From contig JAUCBJ010004227.1 in NCBI GenBank assembly GCA_032718475.1, positions 1 to 64,000 on the forward strand: a stretch of 64,000 bases of DNA. Reading direction: 5' to 3'. Below are positions 44,501 through 55,371 of the stretch, in pieces. Both the position numbers and the translations under genes were made by a program. The notes under the pieces are model-generated. The model did not search any database. It had not been told where the DNA came from and saw only the letters and a program-made list of their open reading frames with translations. Source of the DNA: Nemertoderma westbladi. Lineage: Eukaryota; Xenacoelomorpha; Nemertodermatida; Nemertodermatidae. How positions within the stretch are numbered: position 1 is the stretch's first letter; every line of letters starts with the position of its first letter.

Positions 44501-47025
44501 TTGACATGAAGGAATTGGTTGTTTATCACAATGACCCACTGATTGATCGTTTTGTCCCCCGATTTTAACGGCAGGAACAAGAGAATATCCTAAGGAACCT
44601 ATCATGGAACTGCGGTGGAATTTTGAGAGTCTTACAGTTCGATGTTGTGGTTTTACAAGAAGTAAAAATAGGGTTTAATTTCGCAATCATGGAAATTCAG
44701 TTGCCATATCGTTACCATACCTTTAAAACACAGTCATAGTCAGTCATAGAGTGGGTGTTGCTGTTTAGATTCGTAATCTTTTAGTATTAGCTTCTATTAC
44801 TTTTACAGACCATGATTTAATTTATTTTACTTCAGTTAGTCAGGTCAGGTCCCCAGATCCTGCTACCACTATGGCAGTAATGTTGTTCTACCTGTAGCTG
44901 TCAGCCCAGTAGGGCAGGCCCGATAAGCATAGCCTATTCATTATTTAGTTGATCAAGAGTGGGTTGGTTCAACCCCGTCAACTAAATAAGTCATTGAAGG
45001 CATAGCGCCTAGGGCACCATTGAAGGCAAAGGCTTGATACGCATCTGCATTAGAGATGATACACGCCCCGCCCTGTCTATACTGGATGCTCCTCTACCAG
45101 TGTTAGGTAACCTAACCCAGGAGGCACACTTGGTTCAGGGTGTAACAAATGGACCCCCACAGTCGGCAGCAGGGCTGTAGGCCATGGATAGGCGGAAGGT
45201 AATCAACCAACGGCTACACATGCTGACAAGGTCGGCGGAAGGTAATCAACCAACGGCGACCTACTGCGAAGACGCTTGTAGGAGTTGCAACCACAAGCGG
45301 TTTACTCTCGCAACTGAAAGATATATGTCCGAGTTCGCTCGACTTAGTAGTAGTAGTACTTCAGTTGATGGAATTTTGATATAAAATCCCACTGACTCTA
45401 GATATTATGACCCAAATACTTGGGCCAGTATTCAATCACAAATTTTTGAATGTCTTTCTTCGATTGAACATCTTTCTGCTTGTCAAATTCCCACTGCATC
45501 TTCTCTTGCGCTGCGGCCCATGATTTAAATAGTTACGAATCTTTTAACAATTATGAGGAGGCTAAGCTTTGCCGCAGGTCTGCTAAACCCGCTCAAATGA
45601 ACATCCCCAAAATAAAAAACAATTTAAATAGCATGGGTGCAGCTTTGAATCTCGGTAATCTACAAGTCGACTGAGTTGCCGCAATCCAGGGATTTACTAA
45701 TGCTGTTTACCAATATTGCCTCAGATGCTACCTGTAAACAGAACGTTTCCAGGACTAGTAGTAGTATATGCCTTCCCTCTTGTCCCAATTCCCAACTCTG
45801 GGGTGACCTGATTAAAAATCTAATGACTCACCTTTAAATAATGCACTTTCGAACAGTGTTATACCCTCTTTGGGAAGAACGATTGCTGAGCTAATGGCAT
45901 TGACGATGTTTCCTAGTTGGTTTGCGAAGTACCATCCGAATTCGACGATCAAGTTTGGTCCATTGAAATTATCGTCCCGGTACAATATCCAGCTGTTATT
46001 TGAAAAATTTCAAGTTAATTAGCCGTGTAAACATTTTAGATGAAAGAGGACCAGCACTTGTGGATATAATTAATATACAGTCGTTCTCAATCACTTATCT
46101 TGAAGACCTCAATATTATTTGTTAATGTTGTTTAATGTACTTGGCAGTAATGATACATAACCAATATGGATGCCATAGATTATCAAGACCAAAACAGTAT
46201 GTTCAACATAGGATGAGTCAGTCATCTTGGATTTAATGATGGATTTATAGTGAGTTCTTAGTTTTAACTGTATATTATTTTACTGGTACTAACTACTTCA
46301 GGAGTTGCGAAATGATGGCTATTGAAAACGTCAATCTATTTATGTTTGGCATAGTGTAGTATGCACATGCACAACAAGCACAACAAATTGCAAGAATAAA
46401 CAATTGATAAAAATATGCAGTGTTCAAAAATGTATTCCTGTAGTCCAAATCTCTGTCTATATGATATTTCCTTTTAATATACAACTGGCAAAAAAACATT
46501 ATGCCTTCATGATTATAAAGTTGACACAAATAATTGCCTGAAATTTGAATAGGTGTTTCTGTTTTTCTCAAATCAAATGTTTTTTTTTTAATTTCTAAAG
46601 ATAATACTGCACAATGTAACTAACTATACAACGATAAATTCACAATTTATTTTATGTAAATAGATAATAAATGCAATATATAAAAATATAAGTCCTAATC
46701 TTTTAATTAGTTTGTTATTAAAATTATTTATATCTCACCAAAATATTCGGCCTAGAATGTGCAATATAAAATCTAATTACACTACTTACGTGCCACATAT
46801 GACTTTGACCCCAGAGACTTTGTTTTCTATGTCAAGACTAATGAACTCTGGCCGGGAAGTCGCTTGGACCAACTCGACCATTTTGCCCCCCATGTTGTTT
46901 TCTTCGTCGGTGTACAACTGAATGAGAGGAGAGCATCCCGGTACCTCCTTGTCCACGCCATCTTCATGGCCACACACCGCAGTGACCACGAAGGCCACTA
47001 CTAGCAGACCGGTACGTATTACCAT
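41396..47025 (-). CDS. Secreted beta/gamma-crystallin domain protein, three exons
   Basis: Joined coding exons 47025-46790, 45992-45832 and 41547-41396 encode 182 residues. Residues 1-19 (MVIRTGLLVVAFVVTAVCG) are a signal peptide, so the product is secreted. The rest is three Greek keys of the beta/gamma-crystallin fold: LIQLYTDEENNMGGKMVELV ... KVSGVKVICG; TWILYRDDNFNGPNLIVEFG ... AISSAIVLP; GITLFESALFKGFNYMSC ... KASSVIVTGRYAWEVFR. Crystallin keys have Y/W-x-L-Y, an FxG turn and a closing S-S/G-x-x-V, all visible. The calcium clamp (N/D)(N/D)xx(S/T)S is only half kept (ENKVSG, VNAISS, ANKASS). The last strand start suggests a missing fourth key. Start chosen at 47025 because it begins the signal peptide; an in-frame ATG at 47085 is less likely. 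An AATAAA lies 155 bases past the stop. Role unknown: relatives range from lens proteins to secreted defence proteins. Confidence 0.85.
43236..43257. repeat. C-tract of about 22 bases
   Basis: One of the longest homopolymers in the window, inside the large intron of the crystallin gene. It generates the Gly run in a spurious minus ORF at 43050-43352. Confidence 0.8.
43559..44760 (+). pseudogene. LINE ORF1 and start of ORF2 endonuclease, in the crystallin intron
   Basis: The first frame (43559-43915) starts with a zinc-ribbon-like CKQC...CNGC. A second frame (44005-44463) has ISWLG, CARPILISLAQ, FLSSAKNLKNS and IYLKPDG, the layout of an RNA-binding ORF1 C-terminal domain. Then NILRNLSWNCGGI, FDVVVLQEVK (44590-44670) is the beginning of an APE-type endonuclease, cut off near 44760. 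Orientation is opposite to the host gene. Confidence 0.65.
45060..45790 (+). pseudogene. Possible second LINE 5' region in the crystallin intron
   Basis: Two short frames: 45184-45384 with a duplicated GGCGGAAGGTAATCAACCAA (45190 and 45233) and CEDACRSCNHKRF, then 45480-45674 with NYEEAKLCRRSAKPAQ. The G+C-rich leader and broken frames look like another LINE leader and ORF1, but no diagnostic motif is seen. Confidence 0.35.
45832..45992 (-). CDS. Crystallin gene exon 2
   Basis: 161 bases between TTCAAATAACAG and AAAG|GTGAGT. Phase 2 in, phase 1 out. The first base completes the Thr codon of exon 1, after which WILYRDD follows directly. Encodes the second key and the start of the third (ITLFESALFK). 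Confidence 0.85.
46790..47025 (-). CDS. Crystallin gene exon 1
   Basis: Codes for the signal peptide and first Greek key (78 residues plus two bases). It ends GGCAC|GTAAGT, a consensus donor, phase 2. Two Cys (residues 18 and 31) and a third at 77 could form a disulfide after secretion. Confidence 0.85.
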
Positions 47026-47089
47026 TGTGGTACCAGTACGTACAGACCAACCTACAGTCTTAAAAAACGCAGTTAACGTTTTCAAATAA

Positions 47090-47925
47090 AAGTTTAGGAA
47101 ATTAGTTTACTAAACATAAAATTTACTCAATGTATAACATATTGAGGCTTAAGAGATTGTTTGATATATCTTATATTGTTTGATGATTGCAACTCTCCCT
47201 TCGCTATCAATAATTACACTGAAACCGTTGCTGACTAGTTCCATCATTAGCTCAATGCCTATTCATTACATACAGTTTAATGAAGAGGGGATTAACAAAT
47301 CAATAAATAAGAGTGATGTTAATGCAACAATGTAGTTTATAATATGAGTTAGAATAAGGTGACATGCTGTTATATAAAACGCTAAACAGATGTTGAATGT
47401 TGTATCATGTACCTATTCCAATGGAACTAAATCATATACCATCATCACAACATAATAATTCCACCGCCATAAATATTTTTCGTGTAATATGTTACATAAA
47501 TTGTCAAAATCATTTAATAATAATAATAGTACTTGAATAAAATACACAAAAATACATAAACATACGTTAATAACTTCCGACCAAGCTTCCTTCATTCCTG
47601 ATTATCTGAAAAATTATCATTTAGAGCAAATTTAATGATTAAAAAATTTCAAATCTGAAAATATTTTAGCGAAATATATTTCAGTTCTTGAGCTATCACT
47701 GTCTGACCGCATTTCGGTCTGTCCTGGAAAAACAAGACTGACAGACAAAAATATTATATTCTACCAAACATTAAAACTGACAAGAAAATCAGTGACCCAA
47801 AAAACACCGGTTATGGAAATTTCCGAAAAAATATTAAAAATACTATAAAGTAAAGAATTGTTGCACCTAAGAGACAGTAAGAGATTCGCACATGAATTCA
47901 AATTTGCAAGATACAATACTCAATA
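47090..47925. other. No gene recognised upstream of the crystallin gene
   Basis: AT-rich; expected to hold the promoter of the minus-strand gene, but no strong TATA box or initiator could be picked out. Confidence 0.4.
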
Positions 47926-47978
47926 ATCCATTTGAGGACCACCAATTCACCCAGTGCATAATCTTGTGCTTTGGCGGC
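47925..47978 (+). pseudogene. RTE-like fragment, left piece split by the BEL element
   Basis: CCCAGTGCATAATCTTGTGC followed by TTTGGCGGC matches the RTE-like C-terminal region (compare CCAGTGTATAATCTTGTACT at 53578). The match breaks off at GCGGC (47974-47978) and resumes at GCGGCCTCATGG (53173), on the far side of the LTR element. Confidence 0.75.
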
Positions 47979-48847
47979 TGTGATGGTATTTTGTGATGAT
48001 ACTTCTCCTTTCTGACTTCACTGTCTCGTTCCTGTCGGTTAGGAGTGGATCAAGACACACGAACCATACATATACGCGTCGTTCCCGCCCCACAGATTGT
48101 AGTAAATAAAGTTGAGTTCGATTGGCAAGGACATGTCAGTTATTTCAATCATATACACAAGTATTTTCTAGAGCACAATAGAAGGGTGACACGATAGGTG
48201 AAGTTTTGTGGGTTTCATAATGATGACACTTTTTACAAGCTGACAAGTACACGGGTTACACTTTACGGTTAAACATGCAACATGGCGACAATGACGGTGA
48301 TGACGACGTCAACAACCACACAGGGCAATGACGACGGAGACGTTGACGTTCACGTTGCTGATGACAATAACATTGACGATGATGTTTATGTTGACGATAA
48401 TGTTGATGCTTGACGGTAGGAAACAATGTGTCTCTTCCATTAGCTACAGTATTTTATGGCACCTACTGTAGAACCAACAGACACGCCCATTGAAGTGAAG
48501 TCAACATCCTTTTGGACATGAACATTTATGTTTTTAGGAAAACTGATGGAAACTTCCCTTCACCAATAGGGCGAGCTTCCCACCTATCGTGTCACAATAT
48601 GGGTGCGGCACCCCAGCTTATTGGTCTGCCTGTACATATCTATAGCATTGAATTAAACAGTTCATCTACCTTTTATATCAATAAAACATGCTGATTTTGA
48701 ACGATAATGTAGTAAGTTGCATATAGTCTGTATTAAATTTGATTGATGGTTAAATTGGGATTGCTTGATTTTGTTTTGATAGAATGCTCTGGAAAATACC
48801 ACTCAAATTCCTTTAACTCTCCCACTAATCTCTATACTCCCGCAACA
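47979..48847 (-). repeat. 3' LTR of the BEL/Pao element
   Basis: TG...CA ends. Its first 303 bases (from 48847) match 53172-52869. The TSD GCGGC abuts it on the left. Confidence 0.88.
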
Positions 48848-48858
48848 CTCCCCCCGTG
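48848..48858 (-). promoter_or_regulatory. Polypurine tract of the BEL/Pao element
   Basis: ACGGGGGGAG directly precedes the TGTTGCGGG start of the 3' LTR on the minus strand. Confidence 0.8.
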
Positions 48859-50287
48859 TGGATATGAAATATCCACACCACTAACATAAACTTTTACACT
48901 TCTTCTTTCTACACGATCCACTTACGTTTAATTTTGACGCAATGTCGCCGAATGACACTGCTAGAATTAATCTGAGGGGCTAACTACAGTAGCTACGCCC
49001 TCAGACATCTGATGTACTTAATAGTACCATCAGGTTTCGTTGACACCATCGGTGCCCACCCTTTTTCAGATCGTCACACCGAATTAATGCACCCCTCACG
49101 CAACGCTTTGCTTGGCCACGGGCATTTCCTCATGCCCACCTACTCATGCACTCAAACATAACCCTACATCCTGTGTTCCATGTGGTGATGCATCCAGCAC
49201 TCGTACATCACATGGTCACCTTGCCCAGCACTCTGAGTGCCTGGACGCTTCGTTACCGCCTACCCGTTATCACATACGTACCCTACCCAGTGGTCACTGC
49301 TGAAATGTCTACCGGTAGTTTGTGTGCCCACTAGTTCTTACGAATGTTTATGTACCTTAGATATATGCGGTCCCGGTAATCAGAAGTTGACGCTGCCTGC
49401 GTGAACCCCTTGTGGCTGTGATTGTAGGACACAGTTCACCAAGCTGCACCCGGAAACAATGACTGCATTGTAATAGCCAATTTATCTTGTTTGTATAAAC
49501 TGGTCTGTTGTTGTGATTTGTCCATTACTCGTGCGTATATGTGCGCACAAATACGAATAAATAATGCACTAACATTGATCACTTTCCAGCTGGCTATATA
49601 TATGTTAAAATATTTTTGAGTTAAAATATCTGCAATCATGAAAATGAAAAATATATGTTCATGCTAAATAGCACTAACAATCCCCCTGTGGGATAGTTTG
49701 TTTCCATCTGTTCCTTTCATGTCCTAATTTTGCCAATCGAATAAATTGTACAGTATTGGTCATCAGACCACCACTGTATGTATGTACTTAAATACGAAAT
49801 ACTAGATTACATGCAGCTCCTCCATAATACGAATTTTTATCCAAGTTACATCTAACGCTACGTTGCGTTCTCACATTCTGATTCTTCTCACTACTCTATT
49901 TTACATACGCGTAAATTATTATTTTATTATAAGCGATTTACACATTCTATGGCCAATAATCAGCCGCCACCCGAATTATAAAGCTAACATTTAATATGCA
50001 CTCATTCACTCAAGACGCATGCATGCATTTGCACTTCAATGCTTACTTAATCATTATTAATCTAACCTCATTACTAACCTAACTACTGAGGTAATGCCTG
50101 GCTTGCTGACTTTATTGCTGTCTTGCTGACTTGCTGCCTGACTTTCTTAAACTCATTGTCAAACGACGGTGACCTTGAGTCTATCCAGAAATATTTAATT
50201 TCATTCGAATGCACTACACTTGCATTCTCCAGGGAAATATTCATAATATACTTCCCCCCCCCCCCCCCCCGAACTGTAACTCACGTT

Positions 50288-51535
50288 TTATTGAACCTGC
50301 TCCAGTAGACAACAATTGCCCACTGAACGCTTGTATGTCTTGCCCGACTTGTCTCCCAGGTACACATCAACGGAACGAACCATCCCATCCGTTCCTGGAT
50401 AACACTTAGCGATTCTAGCCATTGTCCAACTGTTTTTAATCAATGTACTGTCTGTCACAATGACTAAGTCCCCTACATGCAAGTTTCTTTGGGGTTTGTG
50501 CTATTTACAGCGTTCTTGCAGCATGGGCAAGTAGTCTGCCACCCACCTATTCCAGAACTCCTTAGAAAGAGCCTGAACTACGGTCCATGCATTCCTTGCA
50601 TAGATGTCGCTCTCTCCCCGCAGACTCCTGTTTAGAATAGGTGCTGGCTGTCGATTCAATAGATGACTCGGTGTGATGACCTCAAACGACTCTGGGTCAT
50701 CATCCACCATGCATAGTGGTCGACTATTCATAGCCGCCTCTGCCTCCGCAAACATTGTGCGCAATACATCTTCTGTGACCGTATGATCTGTTGCGATGGC
50801 TCGGAGGTATCTGCCTGCTGTACCGATCATTCGCTCCCACACCCCTGCAGTGTGTGGGGCATAAGGCGTGTGAAATTTCCATTCCACACCCTTTTTTCGC
50901 ACTGAGTTGGTCACCTCAGAGCTCGCCAATGTGATCCTGGCTTCTCTAAGCTCTTTCTCTGCTCCTACAAAGTTACCACCATTGTCGGAATGCATCCTCC
51001 TAACAGCTCCATAACGACACATAAATCGTCTCAGAGCATTGATGAATGTATCTGTGGTTGCACTTTGTACCAACTCAAGTGCCACAGCTCTTGACTTGTA
51101 GCAAACGAATATCAAACCATATCGTTTCTCCATATGGCGTTTCACCTTAACCATCAAAGGTCCGAACATATCGGTTCCAGTGTAAGTGAATGGCATCAAA
51201 TATGGAGTGACCCGCTCCACTGGGAGTGGTGCCATCTGTTGCACCACCCTTTCTCGTCTCACATAGCGACACGTACACCGTACACATGACTTCACTATAC
51301 CTTTGACTAACTTTCGCAATGATGGTATCCAGAATCGGCGACGTACTGCAGCCAATGTGGCGTTGATGCCACTATGCAGCACTGTAGTGTGTATGTCCCA
51401 CACAATACTTCCGATTATTGCTGGATCATTGGGTAATATGATGGGTGTGGTTGCCCCTAGTCTTTCACACATGTGTTTCAGTCGAGAACCCATAGTGAGT
51501 ATTCCATTGTTTAGGAATGGGCACAACCTCCTGAG
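50288..51535 (-). pseudogene. BEL/Pao integrase and C-terminal DUF5641-like domain
   Basis: The 341-residue frame (51526-50501) has the zinc-binding His46, His51, Cys81 and Cys84, then the catalytic Asp119 (TGTDMFGP), Asp181 (MHSDNGGNF) and Glu231 (TAGVWERM), all in place. SRPLCMVDDDPESFEVITPSH-type text follows (written in part). After a frame break at about 50500, 50482-50288 gives VGDLVIVTDST, WTMARIAKCYPGTDGMVRSV, the usual BEL C-terminus. The integrase joins element DNA to the genome; here the product could not be made because upstream parts are missing. Confidence 0.88.
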
Positions 51536-51574
51536 TGTGCTACGTTGAGGAATATTCTTACCTTCAGTAAGCCG

Positions 51575-52432
51575 TCATACTTCTTCGGGATATGCTTTCC
51601 TCTGAAGGTATCGAATGATACCATTCTCGGCACTCTTGACATCTATAATTGGCTTACTGGTCTTACCTGTTCGACAGAATTGGACCAGGGCCCTAATATA
51701 TGCCACACGCTTGCATGTGGTATACCAGGATCCACTGTAGGTCAACAGCCTCTGTGTGGGACTAATGTGCACTATTCCATCTCCCACACTGTTAGATATG
51801 ATAGTATGAAACACCATCTCATTTCTAACTTCAGGGTCCTTGCATACATCCTTCCCTGGATCTATCACTTTACAATCTGGGAACAAGGGCCACTCAGCTA
51901 CATTCTTCAAGAAAGTGGGTCCGTGCTGCCATAAGGCTTCCTTCTCTAGAAAGGGGACCTCTAGGCTACCGCGTGACACTAAGTCACCTGGATTTATTTC
52001 GGTTGGGCAATAATGCCACTGGTCCAAACATGTTGTCCAAACACGGATTTCATAAACCCGATTAGCCACAAATACCTTATATCTATGTGCATCATTCTGG
52101 ATGTACCGGAGCACTGTTGTTGAATCTGTCCAGTAGTGTGATGATAGCACACACCCCAATGCCTTTCTTACCTGAATTGCCACTCGCACTCCTATTAGGG
52201 CTGCCATTAATTCTAGACGTGGGATGGTTACTGCCTTTAATGGGGCGGTTCTTGCTTTACTGTATACTATCCGTGGAGGGTTCGTAGTGTTCATTTGATT
52301 TAAATACACCACCGCCCCATACCCTTTAGAGGATGCGTCTGAAAACACATGCATCTCTATACTGGATATATCTCCATCCTGGAAATAAACCCTAGGTATT
52401 GCGAGCCGCTGGAGATCCTCCAGGGCCACCAA
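51575..52432 (-). pseudogene. BEL/Pao RNase H region
   Basis: 285 residues with HVFSDASSKGYGAVVYL (Asp32), PRLELMAALIG (Glu74) and YWTDSTTVLRYI (Asp103), the RNase H acid triad, then WHYCPTEINPGDLVSRG. RNase H degrades the RNA template during copying. The frame joins the RT part by a shift between 52432 and 52492. Confidence 0.88.
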
Positions 52433-52491
52433 CCACTCCTTCCACCTAACTACTAACTCCTCTGGTAGCTCTTCGTCCCATTCACACTTGC

Positions 52492-52868
52492 TTAATATGC
52501 ATCCCGGAGGAAATGCCTCCCTACAACCATGTTTGGCGCAACCAGTCCTAGTGGATCATAAATCCTTGCGATGAAGGATAAATAGGCCCTTGTTGTATGT
52601 TGCATGTCCTTGTCTGGTTGAAAGACATACTCTAACGTGTCCTTAACTCGGTTCCAGGCAATGCCCAAGACTGGTCCATCTTGTCCAGCATTCTGATGAT
52701 CCATCAGCACCCTGTCTGGCATCTCACCTGTTACTTTCGCCGACACCTCCTGTTCACTCCCGCTTACAGTGTCCTGTTTACACATTGTAACCAATATTTC
52801 TTCTGACATCTGTTCCATGAAGTACGCACTGTTCGATTTAAATTTTGTGAGGTTGAACCCTCCCCCCG
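52492..52868 (-). pseudogene. BEL/Pao RT thumb and connection fragment
   Basis: Starts abruptly with GGGFNLTKFKSNSAYFMEQM at the junction with the 5' LTR remnant and runs to YDPLGLVAPNMVVGRHF. The RT palm with the YxDD motif is absent. The ORF's first 30 or so residues are LTR sequence, not protein. Confidence 0.85.
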
Positions 52869-53172
52869 GATGGAAACTTCCCTTCACCAATAGGGCGAGC
52901 TTCCCACCTATCGTGTCACAATATGGGTGCGGCACCCCAGCTTATTGGTTTGCCTGTACATATCTATAGCATTGAATTAAACAGTTCATCTACCTTTTAT
53001 ATCTATAAAACATGCTGATTTTGAACGATAATGTAGTAAGTTGCATATAGTCTGTATTAAATTTGATTGATGGTTAAACTGGGATTGCTTGATTTTGTTT
53101 TGCTAGAATGCTCTGGAAAATACCACTCAAATTCCTTTTAACTCTCCCAATAATCTCTATACTCCCGCAACA
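52869..53172 (-). repeat. Truncated 5' LTR of the BEL/Pao element
   Basis: 304 bases matching the start of the 3' LTR; the remaining 565 or so bases are deleted. Confidence 0.88.
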
Positions 53173-53215
53173 GCGGCCTCATGGAGTGCATGGTGGACAG
53201 CCCATGACTCTCTTA
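53173..53215 (+). pseudogene. RTE-like fragment, right piece split by the BEL element
   Basis: GCGGCCTCATGGAGTGCATG ... GACAGCCCATGACTCTCTTA continues the fragment at 47925-47978 after the 5-base duplication. It matches about 53600-53645 of the next copy. Confidence 0.8.
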
Positions 53216-53806
53216 AATAAAAGGGAATACGTAGGGGGAATACGTAAGGGAAAGGCATGGCAGCCTTGAATAGGCTTTCCAGGATTTGGAAGTCACCTAG
53301 AATTAATCGGAAACTTAAGGTCCGATTATTTAGAGCAGCAGTAGTTCCAGTACTCCTCTACGGGAGTCCATGCTGGGCTCTAACTGCTGAAGACACCAAA
53401 TCTCTGGATGGCACATTCACAAGAATGCTACGCCGGGTTCATTGTGTCAAGTACAATGCACACATCTCCAACCAGACACTATATAACATTGGAGGTGTCT
53501 CATTGGTTCCCCCAAGCTTGACACTAGAACAAAATCGCCTCCGCTTTGCAGGACATTGCTTTCGCCGTGAGGACCAGCCAGTGTATAATCTTGTACTTTG
53601 GCAGCCTCATGGAGTGAATAAGCATGATGGACAGCCCATGACTTTCTTGAGACGCATCTTAAAGGACACTGGCCTTAAAGATGCGGATGATCTAGCAAAT
53701 GTCATGGGTGATAGGGAGTTGTGGCGGTGCAATTTTGTTGACAAGCCGGCACAGCATTCTTAAAAATGCAGCTGCAATGCAGCATGCCGATCCTAGTAGT
53801 AGTAGA
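53216..53806 (+). pseudogene. RTE-like LINE 3' end
   Basis: A 168-residue frame (53257-53763) nearly identical to the C-terminus of the 22 kb copy (WKSPRINRKLKVRLFRA, LYGSPCWALTAED). It ends with AAAATGCAGCTGCAATGCAG, GCATGCCGATCC and TAG repeats at about 53806. It is inserted in the GAACTGGCGAACTC part of the RT-less LTR element. Confidence 0.85.
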
Positions 53807-54009
53807 GTTCGCCAGTTCCGCTCCATACTCCTCCCGGAACTTACCCCAGTCCATCGGCTTGTGGCAGACGAGCCCCATGAGCTGGTCCATCGCCACTGCT
53901 CCACAATGTCCTGTGCCCGCTCCGTGCCCCTCCCGGAACTTGCCCCAGTCCATTGGGTTGTGGCAGACAAGCTCCATGAGCTGGCCCATCCCCACTGCTC
54001 CACAATGTC
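53807..54009 (-). pseudogene. Short 3' ORF of the RT-less element, duplicated, copy 2
   Basis: GHCGAVGMGQLMELVCHNPM and GHCGAVAMDQLMGLVCHKPM are tandem 34-residue repeats ending KFREEYGAELANS, cut by the RTE-like insertion. Copy 1 has one repeat at about 17190-17300. Confidence 0.45.
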
Positions 54010-54830
54010 CTGTGTTCTCTACCACCCCCAAAGTGCCAATTTTTCTTAGTTTTATTTTAATTTTATCTATGTTGCCCCCTGTCTGTGCTATCATCCTATC
54101 TACCTTCCTACTTCCTTCTTACTATGTACCCTACTACTACTATGGTATGCCTACATACCATTTACTTTCTTACTACGTGGCGCTCTCGGTGCCCACAACT
54201 TCTAACTTCTATGGTACTATGTACCCTAATACTGCTACTATGGTATACCTACATACCATACCCTTTCCTCTCTTACTATGTGGCGCTTTCGGTACCCACA
54301 ACCTCTAACTCTTACGGTACTATGTACCCTACTACTACTTCCATGGTGTGCCTATATACCGTACTCTCTACTCTCTTACTACTTCTATGGTATGCCTATA
54401 TACCATACTCTCTCTTCTCTCTTACTACTTCTATGGTATGCATATATACCATACTCTCTCTACTCTCTTACTACGTGGCGCTTTCGGTGCCCACAACCCC
54501 TCTGCTAATGCTTCTATGGTATACCTACATACCATTCCCTCTACTCTCTTACTACGTGGCGTTTTCAGTGCCCACATACCCTCTGCTACTACTTCTATGG
54601 TATACCTAAATACCATACCCTCTACTCTCTTACTACGTGGCGCTTTCGGTGCCTACAACCCCTCTGCTACTACTTCTATGGTATACCTACATACCATACT
54701 CTCTACTCTCTTACTACGTGGCACTCTCGGTGCCCACAAGTTCTATAGTACTTGCTATGTACCTTACTTAGTACTACGTACTACCTACTACTATTACTTT
54801 CTACTATCTTGCTACTTATTTTATTAATTT
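54010..54830. repeat. TATGGTATAC/TACTACGTGGCGCT tandem repeat block
   Basis: Units of 60-100 bases combine CTCTTACTACGTGGCGCTTT, CGGTGCCCACAACC and TTCTATGGTATACCTACATA. They are read as several long but meaningless plus frames. The block holds the place of 15960-16740 in copy 1, with different unit sequence. Confidence 0.75.
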
Positions 54831-54951
54831 CTTGTTATTTATTTTATATTTTTGTGTGGGAAGGGCGTCTCGCCCTCATTCCCACCCCCCTCAGTCCAAC
54901 ATATTGAACGACTAAACTCTAAGAGCGATTCTTCCAGCAGGCACTCTCCCA

Positions 54952-55329
54952 CTACCCCCATGTGGGTCCTCTTATCCTTCGCCCCACTCTCCTTGTCAAT
55001 TCCAACTCTCTAGGAATTGATTCTCCCTCCTCCACCACCCTAAAATCGGGTCTTTCGGTCGCCTTCTTGATTTCCTCATGGTCCCCTGGCAGCAAAATGC
55101 CACCCTTCATCTTGTCGTCACCTGGTGGCAGAATGAAAAGAAATCGAAAGAATAGATAAAACAGAATAGATAATAGTAATCCTATCCCTTTCCACCCTGT
55201 CTTCTTATTTGACCTCCCCCTTTTCGGTATGCCTCTCTGCCGGACCGGCAACTCCACCGGGCATCTCGCCGTCAATTCTCCTCCATCCTCATTCCGATAC
55301 TCTCCAGGAACATCTATGTTCCAGCCCAT
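54952..55329 (-). pseudogene. Charged ORF downstream of protease, copy 2
   Basis: Frame with GWNIDVPGEYRNEDGGELTA, RSNKKTGWKG and DDKMKGGILLPGDHEE, each with a counterpart in copy 1 (15170-15600). A TA-rich insertion near 55140-55190 codes for a short hydrophobic stretch (LLLSILFYLFFRFLFIL) that copy 1 lacks. Confidence 0.5.
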
Positions 55330-55371
55330 TACCTCTAGGTCTTCTGCATCGAATCCATTCTCCTCCGCCCA

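Larger units (their letters stand above)
47979..53172 (-). mobile_element. BEL/Pao LTR retrotransposon with a large 5' deletion
   Basis: The element starts TGTTGCGGGAG on the minus strand (53172) and ends in CATCACA at 47979, flanked by GCGGC on both sides (47974-47978, 53173-53177). The 3' LTR (869 bases) is whole with a polypurine tract beside it. The 5' LTR keeps only its first 304 bases and is joined directly to mid-RT coding sequence, so the rest of the LTR, primer site, gag, protease and early RT are gone. The shared LTR parts differ at only about six or seven positions, so the insertion is fairly recent. Confidence 0.9.

Noticed and set aside
44920-45000. Polymerase III B box (GGTTCAACCCC) suggesting a tRNA or SINE
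   Set aside because: No A box at the right distance and no cloverleaf.
52868-52935. ORF start at 52935 as a true protein N-terminus
   Set aside because: The first residues lie in the truncated LTR; the real protein was entered much further upstream.
54085-54827. Long plus-strand ORFs rich in Tyr, Leu and Ser
   Set aside because: They run through a CT-rich tandem repeat on the opposite strand of the LTR element; several overlapping frames are open at once.
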